Shown: one piece after another, positions 8,088 to 17,066 of the stretch
Layout of the letters: each line of letters opens with the position of its first letter
How positions within the stretch are numbered: the first letter of the stretch is position 1
Assembly (NCBI GenBank): GCA_041392845.1
Contig: JAWKLG010000011.1
Span: forward strand, 62,001 to 126,000
Reading direction: 5' to 3'
Source: JAGQWW01 sp041392845
GTDB lineage: Bacteria > Bacteroidota > Bacteroidia > Chitinophagales > Saprospiraceae
Length of the DNA stretch: 64,000 nucleotides
The notes under the pieces: model-generated
The model's database searches: none
What the model was told of the DNA's origin: nothing
Seen by the model: only the letters and a program-made list of their open reading frames with translations
Position numbers and translations under genes: made by a program

Positions 8088-10796
8088 ATTTACTTTAATA
8101 AAATCATCCAAGAACTATATGAATACTATTGCCAATCAATAAAACAGCGTCTTTCTTTAAGAGAACCTCTTCAAGAGTCACTCGACATCATTGCCAATCT
8201 AACAGAAAAATTGGAACTCAGAAGGAAGTTAATTTAGAAACGGAACTGAAAAAGGTAAAAAACCATTTTCCTACCTGTACTGATTTTGAACGGGATTTTG
8301 TTTCATTGGCATTTTCTATAGCCACAGGTGTCCGGCAAAACAAGGTTAATGGGCGCAATGATTGCTTATTTATACCTCAAAAAGGGAATCAAAAACTTTT
8401 TTTTGTTTTGGCTCCAAACCTAACCATTTATGACAAATTAATCGAAGACTTCGGGAATCCTGGCTATTCTAAATATGTTTTCAATGGCCTATCAGAATTT
8501 GGCCACAACAGACCTGTAGTAATTACAGGAGACAATTATACAACAAGGTGGATTGTTTTCAGATTCAGAAATCCGTATCAATATTTTCAACATCGCCAAG
8601 TTCAATTCAGATAATAGAGGCACAAGACAAAGGGGGCGTTTCTTTAGCCCCGAAAATTAAAAGACTATCAGAATATTTAGGGCAATCATATTACAGGGAA
8701 TATTTATCGGGATTGGAAGATTTAGTCATTCTGATGGACGAAGCACACCGTTACCATGCAGATGCTTCCAAAAATGCCATCAATGAACTAAAACCAATTT
8801 TGGGCATAGAATTGACTGCAACGCCCATTTGATGAAAAAGGTAGGCAGTTTAAAAATATAGTTTTTGAATATTCATTGGCACAAGCCCTTGCAGACGGCA
8901 AGTATGTAAAGAATCCCGCCATTGCCACTCGTAAGAATTTTAATAAAGGTTCACTGAGTGATAGAGAAGTAGAAATCATCAAATTAGAAGACGCCGTAAG
9001 TATTCATGAAGACACTAAAAATGAATTAAAAATATATGCTCAAAACAATGATTTAAGAATAGTAAAACCTTTCATATTAGTAGTATGTAAAAGACATAAC
9101 ACATTCAACAGAAATTTTTGAACTAATCAATTCAGATGAATTCTACGATGGGCAATACAAAAACAAGGTTCTGCAAATACCAGGATTCCTCTACAAAAGA
9201 AAGAAGAAGATATCGAAAAACAATTTATATCCCTCGAAAGTCCGGATAATGAAATAGAAATGGTTATCCATGTAAATATGCTTAAGGAAGGTTGGGATGT
9301 GACTAATCTATACGATTGTACCACTAAGAGCAGCTAATGCTTCCATCTTAGTTGAACAAACAATTGGAAGAGGTTTAAGACTGCCTTACGAAGGGAAGAG
9401 GACAGGAGATGATAAAGTTGACAAGTTAACGGTTGTCGCACATGAAAATTTCAACGCAGTGATTGAAGCAGCGCAGGATCCCAATTCAATTTTAAACAAG
9501 ATGAGTTTTGTGGAAATCCCTGAAGAGGATTTAAAGACAAAAACAGTAGTTATTAAATGTCCTTCGGTTTTAGAAAGTGGTTTTAACAAGGAGCAGGAAA
9601 ATATTGATGCTTTGGTTGATAAAGTTGAAAAACAAAACGCTCAAAATATTTTGGATGCCAAAAAAGCTATTATTAATGTCCTACCAGATTTTAATACTAT
9701 ACCTGAGGTTCGAAAAGTTGATGATTTAAACAAAGAGGACGTAAAAAGAAAAATAATTAAAAGGGTAGAACAAAACCTATCTAAAGGTCAACAAAATATC
9801 TTCAAGCAAGAGATTTTAAAAGAAGTTGAAGAAGTTTATGAAATTATAGTTGGGGAATTTAAGAAAAACATCATTGAAATACCTAGAATGGATTTAGTTC
9901 AAGGCGAAACAAGAGTAGAATTTGAATTTTTTGATTTGGATACTTCGAGTTTTAATTTTCAGGCCCTCGAACAAGAAATTATCCGTATGGGGCTGACAGA
10001 TCGAAAAGTTGAAACAATAAAGGCAAAGTCCAGCGGGTCATATGGGAACCTTGTTAACCTATTAATTGCAGAATTAATTGATTATCCAGAAATTGACTAT
10101 GATGAGAATGCGGATTTATTATATCACCTGACATCACAAGCTTATGAAGGCATCAAGGATAAAATTGATGCTATTGAAAAACTTCCTGAAGCAATTTTTC
10201 AATTCAAATCTGCAATTGCAAATAAAATTTACCTTCAAATGAAGGATCATTTTGTTTTACATTCAGCTGATTACCTTCCACCAAAGGTTCTTCCTTTTGT
10301 TCAAATAGAACCCTGGAGTTTTTCTGCACTTTTGAATGCAGGCTATAAAGATTACCGTGATATTGTTACTCCTACTAACACAATACCAAAGTATGTTTTC
10401 AGAGGATTCGAAAAGGCCTGCCATTTTGAATATAAATTTGATAGTAAGGCTGAACAAGATTTAGCCTTTGTATTAGAAAATGACCAAAAGGTTGAAAAAT
10501 GGCTTCGACCAGCACCGAATCAATTTAGGATTTATTGGGACAATAATTCCAAACGCTACGAACCTGATTTTATAGTTGAAACAAACGATTCAATTTTTAT
10601 GGTTGAAGTAAAGAGAGCAGACCAAACTGAAGAAGAAACAGTTTTAGCTAAAAAGGCGGCTGCAGAAAAGTACTGTGAGCATGCATCAAAATTTACGCTT
10701 TCTAATGAAGGAAAGCCATGGAAATATCTCATACTTCCACATAATGAGGTTAGCAGGACTGTTAGTTTGGATTATTTGGTGAGTAAGTTTGGGTAA
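8088..10796 (+). pseudogene. type III restriction endonuclease subunit (Res), 5' third frameshifted
   Basis: Superfamily 2 helicase-nuclease of a type III system. The start is unclear; the first readable part is KIIQELYEYYCQSIKQ near 8100. Motif I is recovered as ATGVGKTRLMGAM only if one C is removed near 8330. Motif II is ILMDEAHRYHADAS near 8735-8775, motif III ELTATP is followed by a break near 8830, and motif VI is EQTIGRGLRLPYEG near 9355-9395. About eight frame changes lie between 8220 and 9320. From about 9320 to 10796 the frame is open. Its C-terminus carries a PD-(D/E)xK-like nuclease signature, EPDFIVE then MVEVKRAD. It follows mod by a few bases, as in type III operons. Confidence 0.8.
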
Positions 10797-10868
10797 TTTA
10801 AGCATTACAATAAATTAAAGGGTGGGAAGGTAAAAAATAAATTCACCTTATATGCAAATTTAACCCCC

Positions 10869-11486
10869 TCACTTCCACTCCCCAACCTCAACCCGCTCCT
10901 CACAAAAACCATAATCCTCTTCTACATTGCTAGCCACAACCAAAAGTCGGTTTTTGCCGAATCGATCAATTAGTGATTTGTACCAGGCGATGCCTTCACG
11001 GTCAAGATTGGTGGTGGGTTCGTCAAGGAAAACGGAGGGGGTGTCGGAACAGAGCGCCAGGCCGAGTTTGAGTCTTTGTTTCATGCCGCTGGAGAAAAAG
11101 CGGATGGGTTTGTCGGCTGAGGATTCCAGATATAATAATTGGATAAGGTCTTCGGTAGTAAGGCCTTCTTTGAAGGATTTGAATTTGGCGTGGAAGGGGA
11201 TGGCTTCTTCTAAGGTGAATTCTTCAAGGAGCTCCATGTAGGGAGCGGCCAGACTTAAATGCTGATAAACCAGATCTGGTTTGATGACTTTGTCCTGATG
11301 GGAAAAGGTGATTTTGCCTTTGGTAGGCGAAAGGTGGCCAATAAGGATCTTTAAGAAGGTGGATTTGCCGGAGCCGTTGGGCCCCAACAAAGCATAAGTA
11401 CGACCGTTTTCAAATCGGTAGTTTACTTTTTTAAACACCCATTCATAACGGTACCGCTTCCCTATTTCATCCAACCGGATGTCCAT
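10869..11486 (-). CDS. ABC transporter ATP-binding protein
   Basis: 205-residue ABC ATPase. Walker A GPNGSGKST is at residues 35-43, a signature-like segment FSSGMKQRLKLGLAL near 128-142, and Walker B SVFLDEPTTNLD near 150-161. It is short compared with the usual 220-250 residues, with no membrane domain of its own. It overlaps the 3' end of lpxA by 20 bases and is read in the same direction, so it is probably the last gene of the lipid A operon. No permease is encoded next to it in the window. A role in envelope export is suggested by position only. It converges on the restriction-like locus. Confidence 0.85.
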   Translation of the reverse strand: MDIRLDEIGKRYRYEWVFKKVNYRFENGRTYALLGPNGSGKSTFLKILIGHLSPTKGKITFSHQDKVIKPDLVYQHLSLAAPYMELLEEFTLEEAIPFHAKFKSFKEGLTTEDLIQLLYLESSADKPIRFFSSGMKQRLKLGLALCSDTPSVFLDEPTTNLDREGIAWYKSLIDRFGKNRLLVVASNVEEDYGFCEERVEVGEWK

Positions 11487-12291
11487 GTGGGCGATTTCCG
11501 TTTAACTGGCGGAAGCCTTTCATCAATCCCCTGTTTCTGCTTGATTCTTTTACAAAATCCAGGATCTTGTTTCTTTCTTCCGTCTCTTCAATGTTTTCTT
11601 CAATATATCTCAATGCCTGGGTGGTATTGTATCCTTTTACAAACAGGATTCTGTAAACATCCTGAATGTTGTTGACCTGCTCCTGGCTGAATCCTCTGCG
11701 CTTCAATCCAAGTGAATTCACGCCTACATAACCCAGTGGATCCCTAGCAGCCTTTACGTAAGGTGGAACGTCTTTTCTAACCAAAGATCCACCTCCTACC
11801 ATGGAGTGCTCACCAATTTTCACGAACTGGTGTACCGCAACCAAACCTCCTAAAACCACATGCTCACCAACGATGATGTGTCCTGCAAGGTTTACATTGT
11901 TGGCAAGGATGGAATTTTTTCCAACTACACAATCGTGCGCGACGTGTACATAAGCCATCAACAAACAGTTGTCCTCAATGCGGGTCTCATCTGCTGCTTT
12001 GGTTCCTCTGTTTAGTGTACAGTACTCCCTGATGGTTACATTGTTGCCAATCTCAAGGGTAGAATATTCGCCGGTAAATTTCAGATCCTGAGGGATAGCA
12101 CCTACTACTGCTCCCGGAAAAATTCGGCAATTGTTACCGATTCTTACACCATCCATAATGGTTACGTGGGGGCCAATCCAGGTATTATCGCCTATTACGA
12201 CATCCTTGCCGACGGTTACAAAGTTTTCTATAGTAACGTCCTTGCCAATTTTGGCTTCCGGATGGACGTTGCGAAGACCGTTGTATATCAT
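11467..12291 (-). CDS. lpxA: acyl-ACP--UDP-N-acetylglucosamine O-acyltransferase
   Basis: First step of lipid A synthesis: transfer of a 3-hydroxyacyl chain from acyl carrier protein to the 3-OH of UDP-GlcNAc, in the cytoplasm. The 274 residues begin with left-handed parallel beta-helix hexapeptide repeats (GKDVTIENFVTVGKDVVIG and similar through about residue 190). The catalytic histidine context is VHVAHDCVVGKNSILANN near 118-133, and the C-terminal helical domain starts near LGLKRRGFS. It lies 4 bases after lpxC-fabZ and overlaps the ABC ATPase by 20 bases. The last eleven or so residues (NGNRPHGHPVG) fall in that overlap and extend beyond the usual end. Confidence 0.96.
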   Translation of the reverse strand: MIYNGLRNVHPEAKIGKDVTIENFVTVGKDVVIGDNTWIGPHVTIMDGVRIGNNCRIFPGAVVGAIPQDLKFTGEYSTLEIGNNVTIREYCTLNRGTKAADETRIEDNCLLMAYVHVAHDCVVGKNSILANNVNLAGHIIVGEHVVLGGLVAVHQFVKIGEHSMVGGGSLVRKDVPPYVKAARDPLGYVGVNSLGLKRRGFSQEQVNNIQDVYRILFVKGYNTTQALRYIEENIEETEERNKILDFVKESSRNRGLMKGFRQLNGNRPHGHPVG

Positions 12292-12295
12292 TTTA

Positions 12296-13690
12296 TTAGG
12301 TTCTTCTGATGATTTGGGCAGTCAATTCTGCCTCAGAAACAATTTTATTACCAACATACGCTGTTCCCTGCATGTGACAGATTCCTCTACGGATGGGACT
12401 TAATAACTCCATTTTCAAAATGAGCGTATCACCCGGAACAACTTTATTTTTAAACTTACAATTATCAATTTTTATAAAATAGGTATCCCAGTTTCCCGGA
12501 TCCTCAACGGTTGACAAAGCCAAAATCCCGCCAGTTTGTGCAAGTGCTTCAATCTGTAAAACACCCGGCATTACTGGGTTTCCAGGAAAATGTCCCTGAA
12601 AGAACACCTCATTGAAGGTTAGGTTTTTGATACCTACTACGTGACTTTCTGTTATCTCAATAATCTTGTCTACCAAAAGAAATGGATAACGGTGAGGCAA
12701 CCATTCTGCAACACGCATGGTGTCAAACACCGGCTCCTGATTGGGGTCGTACTTTGGTTTACCTCTCAACTTCCGCTGCTCCAGATAGTGCTTTTTCAAC
12801 AACTTGGTAAACTCAATATTGATGGTATGCCCCGGTTTGGTAGCAACAATCTTACCCTTTATAGGTTTGCCCAACAAGGCCAAATCCCCAATTACATCCA
12901 ATAGTTTGTGTCTTGCGGGCTCATTTTTAAACAACAACTCTGTGGTATTTAAAATACCTTCCTTCTCTACCCGGATGCTTGGCTTGTCCAACTTTTTGGC
13001 CAGAATATCCAATTCTTCCTGGGTCATACTTCTGTCTGCAATAACGATGGCATTGTTCAAATCGCCGCCTTTGATAAGGCCTTGATTGACCAGTAATTCC
13101 AATTCATGTAAAAATACAAAGGTCCGACAATTGGAAATATCGGTCTTGTATTCTTCCATGTCTTCCAATGAAGCATATTGCTGACCCAACACCTTAGAGT
13201 TAAAGTCAATCATGGTAGTCACCTGAAAATCATCGGCCGGAAGGGCCAACAATTCAGTACCCGCTACTTCATCTTTATAGGAAATAGGTTCTGTAACCTC
13301 AAAGTATTCCCTTTCTTCACCTTGATCTTCTTTTCCGGCCTCTTCAATCGCATTTACAAAGGCTTTGGCACTCCCGTCCATGATTGGAACTTCGGGTCCG
13401 TCGATTTCTACCAAAAGGTTATCGATACCCAATCCCATTAAGGCACTTAGCATATGTTCGACCGTACTCACCTGGGCATCACCATTTTTGATGGTGGTAC
13501 CGCGGTTGGTTGAAACAACTCTGGAAACGTCAGCAGGAATAACCGGTTTGTCATCCAAATCCACACGTTGGAATTTGATACCGGAATTTACGGAAGCTGG
13601 CTTGAAGGTAATGTTCACCTGCTTACCGGTGTGCAAACCGATACCGCCAAGTGATACTTCTTTTTTAATAGTGTGCTGATTATCGCTCAT
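12296..13690 (-). CDS. lpxC-fabZ: bifunctional UDP-3-O-acyl-GlcNAc deacetylase / 3-hydroxyacyl-ACP dehydratase
   Basis: Fusion of LpxC, the committed zinc-dependent deacetylase of lipid A synthesis, with the FabZ dehydratase of fatty acid elongation. Residues 1 to about 310 are LpxC: zinc-ligand contexts VEHMLSAL and RHKLLDVIGDL, and GHTINIEF. Residues about 325-464 are FabZ: HRYPFLLVDKI and GHFPGNPVMPGVLQIEALAQ. The 464-residue fusion is typical of Bacteroidota and couples the 3-hydroxyacyl-ACP branch point. It lies between lpxD (91 bases upstream) and lpxA (4 bases downstream). A TAnnTTTG box at 13711-13718 could give it its own promoter. Confidence 0.97.
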   Translation of the reverse strand: MSDNQHTIKKEVSLGGIGLHTGKQVNITFKPASVNSGIKFQRVDLDDKPVIPADVSRVVSTNRGTTIKNGDAQVSTVEHMLSALMGLGIDNLLVEIDGPEVPIMDGSAKAFVNAIEEAGKEDQGEEREYFEVTEPISYKDEVAGTELLALPADDFQVTTMIDFNSKVLGQQYASLEDMEEYKTDISNCRTFVFLHELELLVNQGLIKGGDLNNAIVIADRSMTQEELDILAKKLDKPSIRVEKEGILNTTELLFKNEPARHKLLDVIGDLALLGKPIKGKIVATKPGHTINIEFTKLLKKHYLEQRKLRGKPKYDPNQEPVFDTMRVAEWLPHRYPFLLVDKIIEITESHVVGIKNLTFNEVFFQGHFPGNPVMPGVLQIEALAQTGGILALSTVEDPGNWDTYFIKIDNCKFKNKVVPGDTLILKMELLSPIRRGICHMQGTAYVGNKIVSEAELTAQIIRRT

Positions 13691-13710
13691 TCAGCAGGTT
13701 AAATTTTCTG

Positions 13711-13718
13711 CAAAAATA
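13711..13718 (-). promoter_or_regulatory. -7 box TATTTTTG before lpxC-fabZ
   Basis: Read on the minus strand the bases are TATTTTTG, a full match to the Bacteroidota -7 consensus TAnnTTTG, ending 20 bases before the lpxC start codon. No TTG was found at the usual 19-21-base spacing upstream. Confidence 0.45.
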
Positions 13719-13781
13719 GATTTTGAAATAGGATTTTTATAAATACCAGCCAATTAATCCTAAAATTGGCTACTTAAGTAG

Positions 13782-14828
13782 CTAATCAGAGGATCCTTTC
13801 AAAGCGTTTAATTCCTTTTCTAAAAGGCCTAATTTTTTATAAATATCAGGCAGCTTCTTAAATACTGCATAGCTTTTGATGTAATCCGTATAGGGTATGG
13901 CAGGGCTGCCAAACAAAGCTTGCCCTTCTTTTGAAACAGACTGAGCCAGGCCACTTTGAGCCTGAATTTTGGTTCCATCGGCAATTTCAAGATGACCGGC
14001 AAAACCGACCTGACCACCAATCATGCAGTTCTTACCAATCTTGGTACTTCCTGCAATTCCCGCCTGTGCCGCTATCACCGTATTCTCTCCAACTTGCACA
14101 TTGTGGGCTATTTGCACCAGGTTATCAATCTTAACGCCTTTTCTTATAAAGGTGCTGCCCATGGTAGCACGATCTATGGTAACGGAAGACCCGACATCTA
14201 CCGAATCTTCAATAATTACATTTCCAATCTGTGATACTTTTTTAAAAGTTCCATCTGCCTGGGGAGCAAATCCAAATCCATCTGCACCAATTACGGTATT
14301 GGCATGAATGGTACAATTGGCACCGATTCTGCATTCGTGGTAAATCTTCACGCCTGGATGCAAAACTGAATTTTCACCAATGTGTGCTCTTTCTCCTACA
14401 TACACTTGCCCGTGAATTTGACAATTGGCATCGATGATGGCTCCTTCTGCAATAACTGTATATGGTCCGACGTAAACATTTTCAGCCAAAACAGCATTGG
14501 GATGCACAAATGCCAGGTCGGAAATCCCTACCCTCTGGGTATTGACCTGAGCTCCAAATTTGTCCAATAAAAATGCAATAGAATTGTAAACGTCGTCTAC
14601 GCGAATAAGGGTAGCTGAAACTTCCTGAGTAGGTTGGAAGTCTTTACCTACCAGGACAACTGAGGCAGTGGTTGTGTACAGATAAGCCTCATATTTCGGG
14701 TTTGCCAAAAAAGTGATGGTACCCTCGCCACCCTCTTCAATTTTGGAAGGGCGACTGATCAACACCTCTGGATCTCCCTCCACTGTGCCGTTTAAAATAG
14801 TACTTAGATCGCGCGCTGTTATTTGCAT
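13782..14828 (-). CDS. lpxD: UDP-3-O-(3-hydroxyacyl)glucosamine N-acyltransferase
   Basis: Third enzyme of lipid A synthesis, adding the N-linked hydroxyacyl chain. 348 residues. The N-terminal uridine-binding domain covers about 1-100 (ISRPSKIEEGGEGTITFLAN). Hexapeptide repeats form the beta-helix (about 105-310), with the catalytic His region LVQIAHNVQVGENTVIAAQ. The C-terminal helix (DIYKKLGLLEKELNALKG) probably binds ACP. It is the first gene of the lpxD, lpxC-fabZ, lpxA, ABC block. The start agrees with the family (MQITARDLSTILNG). The -7 box lies only 5 bases from the ATG, which suggests a very short or absent 5' leader. Confidence 0.96.
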   Translation of the reverse strand: MQITARDLSTILNGTVEGDPEVLISRPSKIEEGGEGTITFLANPKYEAYLYTTTASVVLVGKDFQPTQEVSATLIRVDDVYNSIAFLLDKFGAQVNTQRVGISDLAFVHPNAVLAENVYVGPYTVIAEGAIIDANCQIHGQVYVGERAHIGENSVLHPGVKIYHECRIGANCTIHANTVIGADGFGFAPQADGTFKKVSQIGNVIIEDSVDVGSSVTIDRATMGSTFIRKGVKIDNLVQIAHNVQVGENTVIAAQAGIAGSTKIGKNCMIGGQVGFAGHLEIADGTKIQAQSGLAQSVSKEGQALFGSPAIPYTDYIKSYAVFKKLPDIYKKLGLLEKELNALKGSSD

Positions 14829-14832
14829 TTTG

Positions 14833-14840
14833 CAAAGGTA
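14833..14840 (-). promoter_or_regulatory. -7 box TACCTTTG abutting lpxD start
   Basis: Minus-strand TACCTTTG matches TAnnTTTG and ends 4 bases before the lpxD ATG (14828). Transcription starting about 7 bases downstream would begin at the start codon. No clear TTG -33 element was found. Confidence 0.45.
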
Positions 14841-14954
14841 GTTAAAAGGTGGAGATTGACAGATAGACTGTTACTATTTTAAGACTAATTGTAGTTTCAA
14901 AAGGATAAATTGAATTTTAACCGCTACCTAATCTGCAATTTAAAAAGCCAAATG

Positions 14955-14962
14955 TACTTTTG
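14955..14962 (+). promoter_or_regulatory. -7 box TACTTTTG abutting the HMBS-like gene
   Basis: TACTTTTG matches TAnnTTTG and lies 4 bases before the ATG at 14967, mirroring the arrangement at the divergent lpxD. Its position also argues against the upstream ATG at 14910 as the start of that gene. Confidence 0.45.
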
Positions 14963-14966
14963 CCTC

Positions 14967-15794
14967 ATGAGTAAAATTACCATTGCCCTTTCTGAGCATC
15001 CGGGTTACAATAGCTATTGGGATTTTATAAGTCCTTTTTTAAAAGATTTTTCTTTTGAAAAAAAGCATTTTTCTGTTTCGCCTAACTTTCAGGGACTCAG
15101 TCAGCTTCTTATAAAAAATGAAGCAGATGCCTTTCTTTTTCCGCTTGAAATGATACCCATTCAAAAGCAGGAAAATCTGGTGGTGACGGCACTTTTAAAA
15201 AGATTTCAACCTGGCTGGACACTTCTGGTCCATCAGGATTTTCACGATGCCGGAAAAATTTTGCAGGTTCCGGCCGGAGGGACCATTATGTGTACCAGTC
15301 CAATCATTTCTGAATGGTTGATGAGCATTCGTTCGGATATAACTTATAAGGTAGTACCTGATCCGATTTTCTTTTTCACGGGAGCAATGCTGGATAAATC
15401 TAAAGCCTGGGTTTTACCTTCTCATTTGGTAGAAGCTAATCAGGAGGATTTAAAATATTGGTTGCAAAGAGAAATACTGCCGGATGAATTACCCGGATTT
15501 CCCGGTCAAGGCGCACTGGCGGTTGTCTGTCGCAAGGAAGATATCTTTATAAGAAGAAAATTCAACAGCCTTCATGATAGATCATTGGTTCCGGTCTGCA
15601 ATGTAGAACGCAGTATTTTAAAAGATATAGCACTTCCAGAAAAGAAAGCCCTGCTTGCATATTGTAAACACGAGGAAGCCAAACCTTTTGAATTATTTTT
15701 AAAAATAAAATCAGAGGGAATGGGTGTGGAGACAAAACATATTAGCTCAGCGACGCATTTGAATTTGGTGAAGGAAGCGGGGAGGGACGCTTAG
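14967..15794 (+). CDS. divergent hydroxymethylbilane synthase-like protein
   Basis: 275 residues from MSKITIALSEHPG. The upstream in-frame ATG at 14910 precedes a -7 promoter box and is rejected. The best recognisable motif is ELPGFPGQGALAVVCR near residues 175-190, which corresponds to the QGALAIE motif of porphobilinogen deaminase (HemC). Next comes a domain-3-like helix (LHDRSLVPVCNVERSILKDI). Key HemC features appear lost. The SSLRR substrate-binding segment is replaced by TIMCTSPIISEW, and the GGCQxPIG loop holding the dipyrromethane cysteine is replaced by LPEKKALLAYCK. It is therefore probably not a working HemC; a periplasmic-binding-like fold with another role is possible. Its stop codon merges with an octamer repeat. 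Confidence 0.6.
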   Translation: MSKITIALSEHPGYNSYWDFISPFLKDFSFEKKHFSVSPNFQGLSQLLIKNEADAFLFPLEMIPIQKQENLVVTALLKRFQPGWTLLVHQDFHDAGKILQVPAGGTIMCTSPIISEWLMSIRSDITYKVVPDPIFFFTGAMLDKSKAWVLPSHLVEANQEDLKYWLQREILPDELPGFPGQGALAVVCRKEDIFIRRKFNSLHDRSLVPVCNVERSILKDIALPEKKALLAYCKHEEAKPFELFLKIKSEGMGVETKHISSATHLNLVKEAGRDA

Positions 15795-15925
15795 CTCGTT
15801 TGCTCGTGGCTCGTGGGCTTGTGGGCTCGTGGGCTCGTTTGCTCGGGGGATCGTTTGCTCGATTCATGACACTATGCCAACAGCTAACGGCCAATGGCCA
15901 ATAGCCAATGGCCAACAGCCATCAG
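15793..15925. repeat. GCTCGTTT/GCTCGTGG octamer array and GCCAAYR array
   Basis: An array of about eight 7-8-base units with core GCTCGT runs from the stop codon of the HMBS-like gene to about 15862. A GCCAAYR heptamer array follows at 15876-15925. The rest of the gap to 16122 is AT-rich and no gene is seen in it. Confidence 0.85.
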
Positions 15926-16122
15926 CTTTTTTTAAAAAAATGACAAAAAGAAAAACCGCAAACCGAATACCCCAAACCGCTTTACCGCGCCTCTTTTTGT
16001 CAAAAAATGATTATAGTCACTAGAAATCTGAAGATCTATGTGACATTGTTTTTAATTTTCCTATTATTATTGTGCCTTCGGAATAAGATTGTAGTTTCGA
16101 CACTTATACCTAAATCATCAGA

Positions 16123-17064
16123 ATGACCTCTAACGAAAGTTATCAGGATATAATACCACCGGTTGATAGAGCCTTGATCGAATCTGAGTTGACAGAAGAA
16201 AGATTTGTAAAAGTGACCAACAAAGGGGGGAACAAGATTTACATTATCAATCATTTCAATGCGCCCAATACCATGCTTGAGATTGGACGCTTGCGTGAAT
16301 TGGCTTTTAGATTTGCAGGGGGCGGTACAGGATTGGAAGTAGACATCGACGAAGCAGACACCGATGAGAACCATTATTATGAGCAATTGATTGTCTACAA
16401 TGCGGAAGACAGGGAAATCGTAGGTGGTTATCGTTATATCACCGGAGAAAGGGCCCGGGATCCTAAAACCGGCGAGTATTATTTATCTACCGAGCATTAT
16501 TTCGAGTTTTCTGAGGAAATGAAAAACGATTACCTACCCTACTCTATCGAGTTGGGACGATCATGGGTTCAGCCGGATTATCAACCAGCCATCAATATGA
16601 AAAAAGGAATTTTCTCCTTGATGAATATTTGGGATGGCCTGGGTTGTTTGACACTTTTGTATCCTGAGATTAAATATTTCTTTGGAAAGGTGACCATGTA
16701 CACCCATTACAATTCAGAAGCAAGGGACCTTTTGCTTTCTTTCATGGATCATTATTTCCCGGCACGCTATGATTTATGTGCACCCAAACCAAGACTAAGA
16801 ACCACTTTTGACACTTCCGTTTTCAAAGAGCACTTCACAGAACCTTTACCTTACAAAGAAGGATACAAATTGCTCAACAAACTGATCAAGGAACGTGGAG
16901 AATTCATTCCACCCTTATTCAGCATCTATATGAGCCTCTCTGAAACCATGATCACCTTCGGCACCGCACGAAATCCCGACTTCGGAGACGTAGAAGAAAC
17001 CGGAATCCTGGTAACGATTGCAGATATTCTGCCGGAGGTTATTGACAGGCATATTAAGTACTGA
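16123..17064 (+). CDS. GNAT-fold N-acyltransferase, hemolysin/ornithine-lipid family
   Basis: 313 residues resembling the Bacteroidota GNAT-like proteins often called hemolysin, which belong with OlsB/GlsB N-acyltransferases making amino-acid lipids. Visible parts are the entry strand and helix (MLEIGRLRELAFRFAGGGTG), an acidic core EVDIDEADTDENHYYEQLIVYN, the GNAT strand EIVGGYRYITGERA, and SIELGRSWVQPDYQP, which matches the ELGR-W pattern of this family. The C-terminal 100 residues carry the domain seen in the longer family members. It probably acts at the inner membrane on an amino acid using acyl-ACP (inference). Octamer repeats flank it on both sides; the downstream one begins 3 bases after its stop. 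Confidence 0.7.
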   Translation: MTSNESYQDIIPPVDRALIESELTEERFVKVTNKGGNKIYIINHFNAPNTMLEIGRLRELAFRFAGGGTGLEVDIDEADTDENHYYEQLIVYNAEDREIVGGYRYITGERARDPKTGEYYLSTEHYFEFSEEMKNDYLPYSIELGRSWVQPDYQPAINMKKGIFSLMNIWDGLGCLTLLYPEIKYFFGKVTMYTHYNSEARDLLLSFMDHYFPARYDLCAPKPRLRTTFDTSVFKEHFTEPLPYKEGYKLLNKLIKERGEFIPPLFSIYMSLSETMITFGTARNPDFGDVEETGILVTIADILPEVIDRHIKY

Positions 17065-17066
17065 TC

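Noticed and set aside
1678..10796. DISARM or BREX system
   Set aside because: SNF2 helicase and a methylase are present, but there is no DUF1998 protein, phospholipase D, PglZ or BrxC-like ATPase; Mod and Res are of type III.
15829..16023. Small protein-coding gene
   Set aside because: The translation is mainly repeat-derived (TANGQWPIANGQQPSA) and its start lies in the octamer array.
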